From GWE2-42-39 sp963662895 (GTDB taxonomy: Bacteria > Bacteroidota > Bacteroidia > Bacteroidales > Prolixibacteraceae), in NCBI GenBank assembly GCA_963662895.1, contig OY759981.1:1984001-2048000 (forward strand): a stretch of 64,000 nt of DNA, in the 5' to 3' direction. The number at the start of each line of letters is the position of its first letter. The first letter of the stretch is position 1. Below are positions 54,854-63,468 of this stretch, piece by piece. The notes under the pieces were generated by a model. That model searched no databases. It was not told where the DNA came from and was given only the letters and a program-made list of their open reading frames with translations. Position numbers and translations under genes: made by a program.

Positions 54854-55063
54854 ATAGAAAGATCGGATGTTACCACCGTACAGGGGGCGGACGCCTGGGT
54901 GAAAGAAAAAGGCGTTTTAACTGATGCATGACACTTTGCTTTTCAGATTAAAACTGTTTCGTGTCCCATGCAGGGAAACGAAGCCAATCCACCACCCCTT
55001 GTTATGTGAAAAGTTTTTCATAAAATTGGAATGTTAATTAAAATTAGATTGATTAACGACCGG

Positions 55064-55109
55064 GCCTGCTGCACGTCGCCAAACAGTTGCAGCGGGCTTT
55101 TGTTTTTTT
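55064..55109 (+). terminator. Orphan plus-strand terminator
   Basis: GCCTGCTGCA (55064-55073) pairs with TGCAGCGGGC (55088-55097) with one G-T pair, followed by TTTTGTTTTTTT. No plus-strand gene lies upstream within 500 bp, so it may end an unannotated small RNA. Confidence 0.7.
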
Positions 55110-55206
55110 AGAGAATATCTGGGTTAGTTAGCTCATAAGCAACAATTTTTAAATTAAACTACAAACATATAAGGTATGCCTGATGAGAGGCATGACCTGA
55201 ACAATT

Positions 55207-55395
55207 AAGTTGAGTTTATTAAAAACGGGAAGCGCCTGGAACAAAAACAAAAAAAGGCGCGGACTCAACTTACCGGACTGGGGTACTGGCAATACCTTGC
55301 AACGATAAGAGAACCCACGCCTAGGTCGTGAGCCTTTTTTACTTATCATCCCGTTGCATAAAAAGTGCCAGTTTTCAGTCCGAGACTCTAAGCGA
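55207..55395. ncRNA. Candidate rod-shaped structured RNA (6S-like), with adjoining hairpin
   Basis: Between 55274 and 55382 nested helices build one long rod. CGGACTG (55274) pairs with CAGTCCG (55376), ACTGGCA (55285) with TGCCAGT (55366), and TGCAACGATAAG (55298) with CTTATC (55342) plus CGTTGCA (55352) across a bulge. CCCACG (55314) pairs with CGTGAG (55327) at the tip. The internal loops between helices are short. A second hairpin, AAGTTGAGT (55207)/ACTCAACTT (55263) with inner GCGCCT/AGGCGC, adjoins it. Such a layout fits 6S RNA (the Bacteroidota 6S-Flavo type is the natural candidate), but I could not compare it with a covariance model. Strand is not decided: a plausible -33/-7 pair on the minus strand (TTTTGCG ... 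TATTAGAA near 55400) favours minus. Confidence 0.45.
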
Positions 55396-55475
55396 ATGCT
55401 TCTAATATTTTTATTTATCGAAGTTTCGCAAAATTACATCTTTGAGATATAATTTTTTCAAAGATAATAAAACTT

Positions 55476-55507
55476 TTAATTCATTACCGAATTCGGTAAT
55501 GAATTAA
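55476..55507. promoter_or_regulatory. Perfect 32-bp palindrome, likely operator of the XRE regulator
   Basis: The half-site TTAATTCATTACCGAA is followed at once by its exact reverse complement. It sits 38 bp upstream of the ATG of the XRE-type gene, where an autorepressor would bind. No T-tract follows, so it is not a terminator. Confidence 0.7.
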
Positions 55508-55545
55508 TTAAAAATAAAATTCAAATTGCATCTAAACCTGCAATT

Positions 55546-55815
55546 ATGAATGAGTTTAAGACCAAAATAATTAAAGAATTAATTGCGAAGAGAATTAAAG
55601 AGATAAAAGGAGATACACCATACTCCAAAATTGCAGAACGATGTGATACTACTGCTGCCAGAATTAGTGATGTAGCGAATAATAAAATAGATTGCCAATT
55701 AAGCACTCTGATTGATATTGCTACAGGTTTGCGTATCCATCCCAAAGATTTATTGGATATACTCTTTGATTTTGATAAATATTACGCAGATTTAGATGGA
55801 AAAATGAAGTCGTAA
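55546..55815 (+). CDS. Small XRE-family helix-turn-helix regulator
   Basis: 89 residues, all helical. AKRIKEIKGDTPYSKIAERC, then DTTAARISDVANNKIDCQLS and TLIDIATGLRIHPKDLLDIL make the Cro/C1-type HTH domain, with recognition helix around AARISDVAN. There is no other domain. The 32-bp palindrome before it suggests self-control. It may also control the operon starting at 56536, 720 bp downstream on the same strand, as small XRE proteins often do in mobile and defence-type islands. That link is inference. Confidence 0.85.
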   Translation: MNEFKTKIIKELIAKRIKEIKGDTPYSKIAERCDTTAARISDVANNKIDCQLSTLIDIATGLRIHPKDLLDILFDFDKYYADLDGKMKS

Positions 55816-55977
55816 CTCAGCAAACCGGACTTCTTGAAAAAAGATACCGAAGATTTCCTAAAGGGATACTGAATTTTGTTGAAAGTTCCTGTACTTTTTC
55901 GGAGTCATTTATTCACCATTTCCGAATTTTGGAACCATTTTTTTGTTTATTCTGCTGATTTGTTGTAATTTGGGGCA

Positions 55978-56165
55978 ATGTTTGGAGATATAATCGCTAA
56001 AGGAAAAGATAACCCAGTTGCTGACGGTGATTGGGAAAGGATAAAGGTCATACGAAAATAAGACATGAAAGTTCAAAAACGACAGAAAATTACACGCTTG
56101 TAGAACAAAATCATATTACAAAGATTAAAAATCCGATGGATGATATATTTGAAAACAGCACCTAA
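55978..56165 (+). pseudogene. Short frameshifted coding remnant
   Basis: A reading from ATG 55978 (MFGDIIAKGKDNPVADGDWE) stops at 56061. Coding-like sequence continues in another frame (HTKIRHESSKTTENYTLVEQ, then NHITKIKNPMDDIFENST, TAA 56163-56165). The two look like halves of one small gene broken near 56045. A TTTG/TAATTTG pair lies just upstream. The rest of the 720-bp gap 55816-56535 shows nothing clear apart from the promoter at 56491. Confidence 0.3.
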
Positions 56166-56490
56166 AAATTAGGTTATTCTCATTTAATGGGAATATTAAC
56201 AACTTATGTAATATAAATTACCCAAACAGGTTGGTTTGTACATAGTTGTGAGCAAAGCTAAAAAAATGAATTACACAAAGATAACCTGATTATAAAAGTT
56301 GAAAAGACGGATTGATAATATTGGCTTGATTGAAGGTTGGTGCAAGAAAAAATTAGTTTTGCCCCCGCGCTTCTGTCCTTTGGAATAGTTGAAGAAGTCC
56401 ACGCATATTGCACAAGCTGATACACAAACCAAAATTTGCAAAAGAGTGAAATTCATTCCTTTAAGCAATACAAGGAAAATTAGAATTAGG

Positions 56491-56498
56491 TATATTTG
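56491..56498 (+). promoter_or_regulatory. -7 box of the ABC/GHKL operon
   Basis: TATATTTG, a perfect TAnnTTTG match, 37 bp before the ATG at 56536. No good TTTG -33 box at the expected distance; it may need an activator. Confidence 0.45.
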
Positions 56499-56535
56499 GA
56501 AAATACATTTTATATACATAAAACACTAAAAAATT

Positions 56536-57402
56536 ATGAAAAAATCAATTTTACTATTATTCTTAGCATTAGTGAGTACAACTTTAATCTTTTTAAGTTG
56601 TAATAACAATAACAATACTAATACAAATAAAATAGAGAATAAAACAGTTTATAATAAAATTCTTCGAACTAAAACATTACGTGTAGGCTATATACATTAT
56701 CCTCCTGCATTTATTAAAGATCCAAATACAGGCGAATATTCTGGTATTTTTTATGAAGTTCTTGAAGAAGTCGGAAAAAATCTGGATTTAAAAATTAAAT
56801 ATGTACAAGAAGTTGGTTGGGGGGATATGATTGAAGCTTTACAGTCTGATAAAGTTGATATAATAAATCAACAAATTTGGCCTACTGCTCAAAGAGGAAA
56901 ATATGCTGATTTTCTTAATCCAATATATTACATTAGCGTAGATCCTTATGTTAGATATAACGATAATAGGTTTGATAACAATATTGAACTACTAAATTCA
57001 AAGGATATAAAAATAGTCACTTTGGATGGCGAAATGACATCTATAATTGCTAAATATGATTTTCCTTTGGCACAAACAATAAGCCTGCCTCAAACAACAA
57101 ATGTATCTCAATTACCATTAGAAGTTGTTGCGAAAAAAGGTGATGTTACATTTCTGGATAATAAAACAGGTAAACTTTTTATAAAAAATAATCCTAATCA
57201 ATTAAAAAAAGTAGAAAATGTAGATCCTTTGAGAATATTTCCTAATTGCATGATGATTAAAAAAGGAGAAAACAATTTACAATCAATGTTGAATATCGCA
57301 ATTGAGGAAGTGCGAAATAATGGTTTTATTGATAAAGTTATACAAAAATATGAACCTCTTCCAAATACATATTATAGGGTAGCCCTTCCTATCTCAAAAT
57401 AA
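56536..57402 (+). CDS. Lipoprotein solute-binding protein, amino-acid type (SBP_bac_3)
   Basis: 288 residues. The signal ends at Cys22 (LVSTTLIFLSCNNNNN) and is followed by an Asn/Thr-rich linker. The family 3 fold is visible: KTLRVGYIHYPPAFIKD as the first strand and ligand loop, GIFYEVLEEVGKNLDLKIKY, WGDMIEALQSDKVDIIN, and TAQRGKYADFLNPIYY, the 'T.eR....dFs.pY' motif with the ligand-binding Arg. It ends with a short Pro-rich tail. It should bind a small polar ligand, probably amino-acid-like, in the periplasm and hand it to the permease 4 bp downstream. Very AT-rich codon use. Confidence 0.88.
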   Translation: MKKSILLLFLALVSTTLIFLSCNNNNNTNTNKIENKTVYNKILRTKTLRVGYIHYPPAFIKDPNTGEYSGIFYEVLEEVGKNLDLKIKYVQEVGWGDMIEALQSDKVDIINQQIWPTAQRGKYADFLNPIYYISVDPYVRYNDNRFDNNIELLNSKDIKIVTLDGEMTSIIAKYDFPLAQTISLPQTTNVSQLPLEVVAKKGDVTFLDNKTGKLFIKNNPNQLKKVENVDPLRIFPNCMMIKKGENNLQSMLNIAIEEVRNNGFIDKVIQKYEPLPNTYYRVALPISK

Positions 57403-57406
57403 TTTA

Positions 57407-58075
57407 ATGGCTGATATTATTAATATTATAATAGATTATAAACAAGCATTTGTTAGAGGTTTAAGTGTAACTATTAACTTATGTCTTATTATTTGGATTT
57501 CAGGAATAGTAATTGGTACTATTTTAGGAGTTCTGTCAAATAAATTTAAAAAAGCAGTAGGTTTGCCGCAAAAGACATTGAATTTTATAATGTCAGGAAT
57601 ACCTGTTTTGGTTTTTTTATTTTGGATACATTATCCATTTCAAACATATTTCAATCTAAATATAGATCCTTTTTATACAGCTGCTATTACATTTTCAGTA
57701 ATAAATATGTTGAGTGTTTCCGAAATAGTTAATGTTGCGATCAAAGATTTACCAAATCAGTATATTACAGTAGCTAAGGTTTGTGGAATTTCAAAAAAGA
57801 GAATATTTTTTAAAATACAAATACCATTAATTCTTAGGCAAGCACTTCCTCCATTATTAATCTTAGAAGTTAATATGTTACACTTAACTCTATTTGCAAG
57901 TATGATTTCGGTAGAAGAACTGTTTAGAGTATCTCAAAGGATAGCATCGGAAATATACAAACCAGTTGAGATTTATACAGGACTTGGTATATTTTTCCTA
58001 GCAATCTCTTTACCATTAAATGGAGTAGCTTTATATCTTAGAAAAAAATATTTAAGAGATTTGTCTGAAAAATAA
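57407..58075 (+). CDS. ABC transporter permease, polar amino-acid type
   Basis: 222 residues with five or so membrane helices (GLSVTINLCLIIWISGIVIG, SGIPVLVFLFWIHYPFQTYF, ALPPLLILEVNMLHLTLFAS, IYTGLGIFFLAISLPLNGVA). The cytoplasmic coupling loop CGISKKRIFFKIQIPLILRQ matches the EAA-type motif ('a...G.s....f..i.lP.alr') that docks on the ATPase. Only one permease gene is present, so it would work as a homodimer. It starts 4 bp after the binding protein gene and ends 1 bp before the ATPase gene. Confidence 0.9.
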   Translation: MADIINIIIDYKQAFVRGLSVTINLCLIIWISGIVIGTILGVLSNKFKKAVGLPQKTLNFIMSGIPVLVFLFWIHYPFQTYFNLNIDPFYTAAITFSVINMLSVSEIVNVAIKDLPNQYITVAKVCGISKKRIFFKIQIPLILRQALPPLLILEVNMLHLTLFASMISVEELFRVSQRIASEIYKPVEIYTGLGIFFLAISLPLNGVALYLRKKYLRDLSEK

Positions 58076-58076
58076 T

Positions 58077-58793
58077 ATGATAATAGGTGAAAATATAGAA
58101 AAGAAATTAGGGAATCGATTAATTCTAAAAAATATTAATATAAATTTACCAGAAAACAATATTTCTGTAGTATTTGGGCCAAGTGGGAGCGGTAAGACTA
58201 CATTGTTGAATTGTCTAAGTTTAATTGCCCCTCCTGATAAAGGAGAAATAAATATTTTTGGTGAAAAATACATTTTTCCTGAAAATAAAAAAATAAAACA
58301 ATATCCATATCCTGCAATTGGAATAGTATTTCAACAACTTTTTTTATGGCCTCATCTTACAAACAGAGATAATATTTTACTGGCTGTAAATGAAAAAGAT
58401 AATCGTGTTTTACAGAATTTTGAATATTTAGTTGAATTATTGAATATGCAGGACTTTATTAATAACTATCCAAACAATTCTTCTGTTGGTGAAAAACAAA
58501 GAATAGCTATAGCCAGAGCATTAATATTGAATCCTAAATATTTATTTTTCGATGAAATTACAGCTTCATTAGATATGGTACAAGTATCTAATATTGTAAA
58601 AATAGTGAAAGACCTTAAGGAAAAAAACATAGGCATTTTTTTTATTACCCATCAATTAGATGTTGCAAAGGCAATCGGTGATAATATTTACTTTCTCATT
58701 GATGGAGAAATAAAAGAGCATGGAGGGAGAGATATTTTTAATACTCCTAAAAGTATAGAATTAAAAAAATATATCAACTCTATTGAATTGTAA
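58077..58793 (+). CDS. ABC transporter ATP-binding protein with degenerate signature motif
   Basis: 238 residues. Walker A GPSGSGKTT at 34-42, Q-loop IGIVFQQLFLWPHLTNRDNI, Walker B YLFFDEITASLD with the catalytic Glu, and the switch His in FFITHQ are all present. The signature that should read LSGGQ is SSVGE (135-139) and continues KQRIAIARALIL. It pairs with the permease 1 bp upstream. The next gene starts at the base after its stop. The signature change may weaken ATP turnover, which would suit a sensor rather than a bulk importer; this is speculation. Confidence 0.92.
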   Translation: MIIGENIEKKLGNRLILKNININLPENNISVVFGPSGSGKTTLLNCLSLIAPPDKGEINIFGEKYIFPENKKIKQYPYPAIGIVFQQLFLWPHLTNRDNILLAVNEKDNRVLQNFEYLVELLNMQDFINNYPNNSSVGEKQRIAIARALILNPKYLFFDEITASLDMVQVSNIVKIVKDLKEKNIGIFFITHQLDVAKAIGDNIYFLIDGEIKEHGGRDIFNTPKSIELKKYINSIEL

Positions 58794-61700
58794 ATGTTAA
58801 TAGCAATGGAAAAAGACCTTCTTAATTACCTTATAAAAATAGAATTGATGATAAGTAAAATATCGTCAAAAGAAGGATATAATGAGCTTATTCTTTCAGA
58901 TAATTACAAAAATATATTAAGAGAAATAATTAATAAAACAGGTATGCTTGGAGCTTCCTTTTCTTTTGTAAATGTATACACCAATGAAATAAAGCTCTTG
59001 CAAAACAGGAATTTACAAGATGAAGATAAAACATTACCGTATCATGATTTTCCATTTTTTTATAATCAAGAACAAAAAGAAGATGAAATTAATTCTTTAA
59101 AAAGGACAATCACTGATTTAATGTTTATCGGCAAAAGAAAGGTACAAAAGGTAGAGAATAAGAAAATTGATGAGGCACCTGAATTTCTTTTAAATTTACC
59201 TCCTAATAGTATCTTGAAAGAAGATCATTTACAATCATTTGAGAAAACATTAAGAAAAACAAATAACTATTTTTTTTGTAATCCAGGAGAGGTTTTATTT
59301 TTCCAGTACATTTGGTTTTGGCTAATGCGTAATGTTCAATTTTTTGGCTTTTTTGAAAAAATAGATTATTTGCACCAAGTGAAAGATTTTTCTAACCGTT
59401 TTAGCATTAAAAGCATTTTTGATAATCACTATTGGAGCCAAATCGAGGATAAATATGAATGCCCAGAAAAAGATATTGCTTCTGAATTTCATAGATTAAT
59501 ATCAGATAATATAGAGAAATCAGAAGAAGTTGAGAATCTCTGGTTAAAAACACAAAAAGAACTAAATAAAATTACATTAACAGATTATTCATTTTTGGAT
59601 GACTGGAGATTTTTGGGCTTGAGTAAAAATGATTACTTCTATAAAAAAAATTTAAAAGAGCTTGAAATATTCGTAAATCATCTGAACAAATTATATAATA
59701 GGAATGAATTAACAATAGATAAAAATGAAAACAAATCCTCAATTCATAAACAAATTATAGATACAGCAATATCATATCTTTGCGAAAAAAATTCTTGTTC
59801 TCCCGAAATTAAAACTTTTGATTTGTTAAAATTACTTCATGAAAAAGTACGGTTTCCCCTGATTCCATTCTTTTTTATGACATATTTTTCAGATAATAAA
59901 GTTCCTTTAATACATTTTGTTTTTTCAGTATATAATAGTAATAACTATAAATATAATCTTCTGACAAACAATGGGAAACGGGTATTGAATTCAGGTGTCT
60001 TTGCATTAATTGCATTAAAACCTATTTGGACTTTAGATTCTTATTCTCATTTAAATACAATAGAAGAGGATGCCGAAAATAAATCAAAAAATGAATTATC
60101 TGAAGTTGAAATTAAAAGATTAAATATAATACAGATAATTTTTCAACATTTATCGAAAGGCTTAATAGAGTATGGATTTATAGAGAAATTGATAATTTCA
60201 AAAATAAAAACAGAAGCTACAAAATCGGCTGTTGCAGCCATTATGGCTAGAAACTTAAGCCATAATATTGGTTCTCATGTACTATCTTATTTAAAGAGCT
60301 ATATTAGAAGTATTCCAAATACAATAAATGAAAAATTTTTACTTGAACTTCAGAAATTAAATAATCTTAGTGAGCCAATTTACGAATTAAAACTTACAAA
60401 AGAATATAAAAAGCTAATTAAAATTAATGAGGTAGACCTTGATGATAGTATGGAGGCTCCATTCCTTTTAGGTTTAGGTAGATTTATTAACTATATACAG
60501 GAACGGCAGGATTTTATTGCAACTATTGCTACTGATTATATCCCTTATTATTCGACTATTAATTGTAAAGATTTTATTTATGATGAACTTAATTATGATT
60601 ACAAAATTGAAAGACACAAAGAAAAAAATAAATATAAAGTAGAAAATATTTTATTAGATCGAATAGCATATTCCGAAGGATTCGATAGAGAAAAAATTGC
60701 GATTAATTTTAGGAAATTTAATGGGCTGGATAAAAATCATCAAGATTTAGAGTCTTTAAGAGAAATCAACTTCGATTTACCAGGAGGTATAATAGGTAGG
60801 CAGGCAATTTTTTCAATTATAGAAAATATTATTAGAAATACAGCGAAACATGGAAAAAGGAATAAATCATCTTTAACTTTTACAATTGACATAACAGAAC
60901 CTACTATCAGTTCTAATTCCAATTTTTGGGAGTTTACAGTAACAGACAATAATGAAAATGGAATAGAGGCTCTTCCTAAATTACTTCATGCTCTAAATGA
61001 ACCTTTCGTTGACGAAATGACGGCAAGATTAATTGAAAGTAATAAAGGAATTAAAGAAATGAGAATTTCTGCATCATGGTTAAGAAATGAAAGCGTAACA
61101 AATAAAATAGATAGTTCATTAAATGATTTACCTATTTTGTCTATCCAATTAGTCAATTCTGACGATGATAAAAAAATAATTTTTGATAGTAGAAAACATG
61201 AGGTCAAAGATATTTTTTCTCAAAAATTGAGTTCTATCGAACTTTTTGATAGACTTAGGCTAAGTAGTGATATTAAGGCAAATATTCGGTATACATTTTA
61301 TATTAGAAAAGCTCAGAAATTAGCAATTATAACCGAACAAAAATTTGAGGATTTTATTAGAAACGAGGACGGTAATATAATTCCAATTGAGGAAAATAAT
61401 GAATGGGAGATTTTTACCGTTAACCAATATAAAAAAGGGAAGAATAAGAATTTTCAATTAATACTTGTCGATAAGGAATTGAAAAAAGAAGAAAAAGATC
61501 ACATAAGAAAATTAACTTCAACAAGATGTCTATATGACATAGATTTAACAGAATTAGGACAAAATATAAAAAAATTTGAAAAAGATAGTTTAAAAAAAGA
61601 TATAAAATTTTATAAAAAAGAATATAAGAATAGAACTTTTTCATATTATTTATATAAATGGGTAAATAAAGAATACAAAAGACGTTTTAATGGTTCTGAA

Positions 61701-62621
61701 TTACCAAAAATAGCAATTGTTGAAAAAGATATTAATAAAATAAAATATAAGGATAGCATTTCAGACAAAGAATATTTTAGAGAAGAAAATATTTCTGTTT
61801 ACTCTTCTGAAAGTGAAATCTCTAATGAAAAAATTATTTTTCGTACCCATAACGATGTCGCTAACGAATTTTTAGATTTCAAAAAACATTCTAACTATAA
61901 CAAGTTCCTTTTTATTGAAGGTATCTCAGGAAATAATTCAACGGATAGACTGATTAGATCAGAATACTTAAATAACTGGTGGTGGCTAAAAATGATTGAA
62001 AGCAGCCTTACTTCTGTGCTTATATTTGATGAGAGAATATCTTCTCGGCTAAACAATTCTTCTAATATAAGTGATGCAAAATACCTTAATAGAGAAATCT
62101 ATGACAAAAAAAATATTCATATATTCAATATCGTTAAATCTGAAGATGAAGAAAGATTTTATATTGTAGATATAGCAGATGAAGTTATTGGTGAAATAAC
62201 TTATGAAAGACTCTATTTGAATTTGACAATTAATCTTTTAAACCATAAGGATAATTGTAAGATATATTTTGACAGAATTGGTAATTTTAAAAAACATGAT
62301 TTTGTTGTGATTCATCAAGGGTTATTGGATAAAATTTGTAATACATATTGGAATACCGAAGTAGAGTCAGGCTATGAAGAGGAGGCAAAAGAGTCAGGTG
62401 GATTAGATAATCCTAGAAAAATTTACGAAAAAGATATTTATGATGAAATACGTAATGCTTTTTCAGTATATTATGAATATATAGTTCATTCGGGTAGATC
62501 TAGACCAGAAAATATACCGGATGGTGCTCTTTTTGTTCAGTATTCATCAATAGAATATGCTCTATTTGATTGTAAACATTCACTTACAGAGTTATTATAT
62601 TCCGCGAGACACGAAAACTAA
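58794..62621 (+). CDS. Giant soluble protein with a GHKL/histidine-kinase-like ATP-binding core
   Basis: 1275 residues, no signal peptide and no clear membrane helix. The N-terminal 480 residues were not recognised; residues 40-70 (TGMLGASFSFVNVYTNEIKL) could be a small sensory fold. AIMARNLSHNIGSHVLSYLK at 483-502 looks like a dimerisation helix with an H-box (His490). ENIIRNTAKHG at 677-687 is an N-box (Asn678, Asn682), VTDNNENG at 716-723 a G1-type Asp718 motif, and NKGIKEMRISASWLR from 750 a G2-type glycine loop. Residues 870-1275 were not assigned. That part contains SSLTSVLIFDERI and FVVIHQGLLDKI, alternating beta/alpha, and ends with YIVHSGRSRPENIPDGALFV (His1232) and YSSIEYALF. It starts directly after the ABC ATPase stop. 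Soluble fusions like this occur in signalling and conflict systems, but no exact family is known to me. An ATG at 58806 is an alternative start. Confidence 0.75.
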   Translation: MLIAMEKDLLNYLIKIELMISKISSKEGYNELILSDNYKNILREIINKTGMLGASFSFVNVYTNEIKLLQNRNLQDEDKTLPYHDFPFFYNQEQKEDEINSLKRTITDLMFIGKRKVQKVENKKIDEAPEFLLNLPPNSILKEDHLQSFEKTLRKTNNYFFCNPGEVLFFQYIWFWLMRNVQFFGFFEKIDYLHQVKDFSNRFSIKSIFDNHYWSQIEDKYECPEKDIASEFHRLISDNIEKSEEVENLWLKTQKELNKITLTDYSFLDDWRFLGLSKNDYFYKKNLKELEIFVNHLNKLYNRNELTIDKNENKSSIHKQIIDTAISYLCEKNSCSPEIKTFDLLKLLHEKVRFPLIPFFFMTYFSDNKVPLIHFVFSVYNSNNYKYNLLTNNGKRVLNSGVFALIALKPIWTLDSYSHLNTIEEDAENKSKNELSEVEIKRLNIIQIIFQHLSKGLIEYGFIEKLIISKIKTEATKSAVAAIMARNLSHNIGSHVLSYLKSYIRSIPNTINEKFLLELQKLNNLSEPIYELKLTKEYKKLIKINEVDLDDSMEAPFLLGLGRFINYIQERQDFIATIATDYIPYYSTINCKDFIYDELNYDYKIERHKEKNKYKVENILLDRIAYSEGFDREKIAINFRKFNGLDKNHQDLESLREINFDLPGGIIGRQAIFSIIENIIRNTAKHGKRNKSSLTFTIDITEPTISSNSNFWEFTVTDNNENGIEALPKLLHALNEPFVDEMTARLIESNKGIKEMRISASWLRNESVTNKIDSSLNDLPILSIQLVNSDDDKKIIFDSRKHEVKDIFSQKLSSIELFDRLRLSSDIKANIRYTFYIRKAQKLAIITEQKFEDFIRNEDGNIIPIEENNEWEIFTVNQYKKGKNKNFQLILVDKELKKEEKDHIRKLTSTRCLYDIDLTELGQNIKKFEKDSLKKDIKFYKKEYKNRTFSYYLYKWVNKEYKRRFNGSELPKIAIVEKDINKIKYKDSISDKEYFREENISVYSSESEISNEKIIFRTHNDVANEFLDFKKHSNYNKFLFIEGISGNNSTDRLIRSEYLNNWWWLKMIESSLTSVLIFDERISSRLNNSSNISDAKYLNREIYDKKNIHIFNIVKSEDEERFYIVDIADEVIGEITYERLYLNLTINLLNHKDNCKIYFDRIGNFKKHDFVVIHQGLLDKICNTYWNTEVESGYEEEAKESGGLDNPRKIYEKDIYDEIRNAFSVYYEYIVHSGRSRPENIPDGALFVQYSSIEYALFDCKHSLTELLYSARHEN

Positions 62622-62625
62622 AGAT

Positions 62626-63468
62626 ATGGCTAGAGAAATCAAAAATGTTTTTTTATTTACAACAAGGGAAATTAAATCAAGCAGTAATTGCCTATTTAAT
62701 TCTAAAAGTTGTTCATACATTGATATTTCAAATTCAAAGAAATATAACAAAATACTGAGAAAGAATATTGCAATAAGAAATCGTTTAAACGGTGATGATT
62801 ATATTAAAAAATATCTCTGGAAAATAAATGAAGAATCTGTTTATGGTTTTTATAACTTGACAGATTCAGAGCTTAGAGCAGGATTTAATAATAATAATTT
62901 TGTTCCGGTCTTAGGGCAGATTCTTATATATGAAAATATAAATTTGTCTGAAAAACATAAAATTAATTTATACCTTTTACTTCACGATAAAGATTTGAAT
63001 ATTATTCGTAATGATTACAGGCTCTTCGGAGAGCAAATCGAAGATTTAAGTGTAAAAATAAAACAAGATTTAAGTGAGAATTATAAAGAAAGTGTTAATA
63101 AAATAGAAGCATATGTCTTTATGCATACTTTTGGTGATATATTTAATATTGTTAAAAAATATAAAGAAATTAAGGAAAAAGGAAAAAAAGTTAGCGAAAA
63201 TATTTTAAATATTTTAAAAACCAATAAATTAAAAAAAGACTTATATGAACTGAAAGAAGCTTTGCAAATAAAATTGAAAGCTTCAGAATTAAGCGGGACT
63301 AATATCAATAAGGAGGATTTGGAAAAAGAACTAAAACAATTCGATTCTTTTTTAGATGAAAAAAATGAACAAAGAATGAATCTTATTTTTCAAAAAAAAG
63401 AAAATTTTCAAATTATTGAAGAAATAAGCGAATGGCTTTTGGAAAACAAAGGAGTTATTTATGGATAA
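62626..63468 (+). CDS. Unrecognised protein with C-terminal coiled coil
   Basis: 280 residues from ATG 62626 (MAREIKNVFLFTTREIKSSS), 4 bp after the giant gene; an earlier in-frame ATG at 62557 would overlap that gene by 65 bp. The N-terminal 130 residues include YGFYNLTDSELRAGF and FVPVLGQILIYENINLSEKH; no domain was recognised. From about 145 it is highly charged and helical with Lys/Glu heptads (KYKEIKEKGKKVSENILNIL, LKKDLYELKEALQIKLKASE), so a coiled coil or partner-binding rod is likely. It overlaps the next gene by 8 bp. Probably acts with the giant protein. Confidence 0.75.
   Translation: MAREIKNVFLFTTREIKSSSNCLFNSKSCSYIDISNSKKYNKILRKNIAIRNRLNGDDYIKKYLWKINEESVYGFYNLTDSELRAGFNNNNFVPVLGQILIYENINLSEKHKINLYLLLHDKDLNIIRNDYRLFGEQIEDLSVKIKQDLSENYKESVNKIEAYVFMHTFGDIFNIVKKYKEIKEKGKKVSENILNILKTNKLKKDLYELKEALQIKLKASELSGTNINKEDLEKELKQFDSFLDEKNEQRMNLIFQKKENFQIIEEISEWLLENKGVIYG

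Noticed and set aside
55149..55349. Minus-strand frame of 66 residues over the RNA-like rod
   Set aside because: It runs through the perfect helices of the candidate RNA and reads as low-complexity basic/hydrophobic sequence.
56271..56519. Minus-strand frame of 82 residues before the binding-protein gene
   Set aside because: It covers the likely promoter of the operon and is hydrophobic only because the DNA is AT-rich.
56536..58793. Ordinary stand-alone amino-acid importer
   Set aside because: Not ruled out as a transporter, but the zero-base spacing to the giant gene and the shared composition make an independent importer unit less likely.
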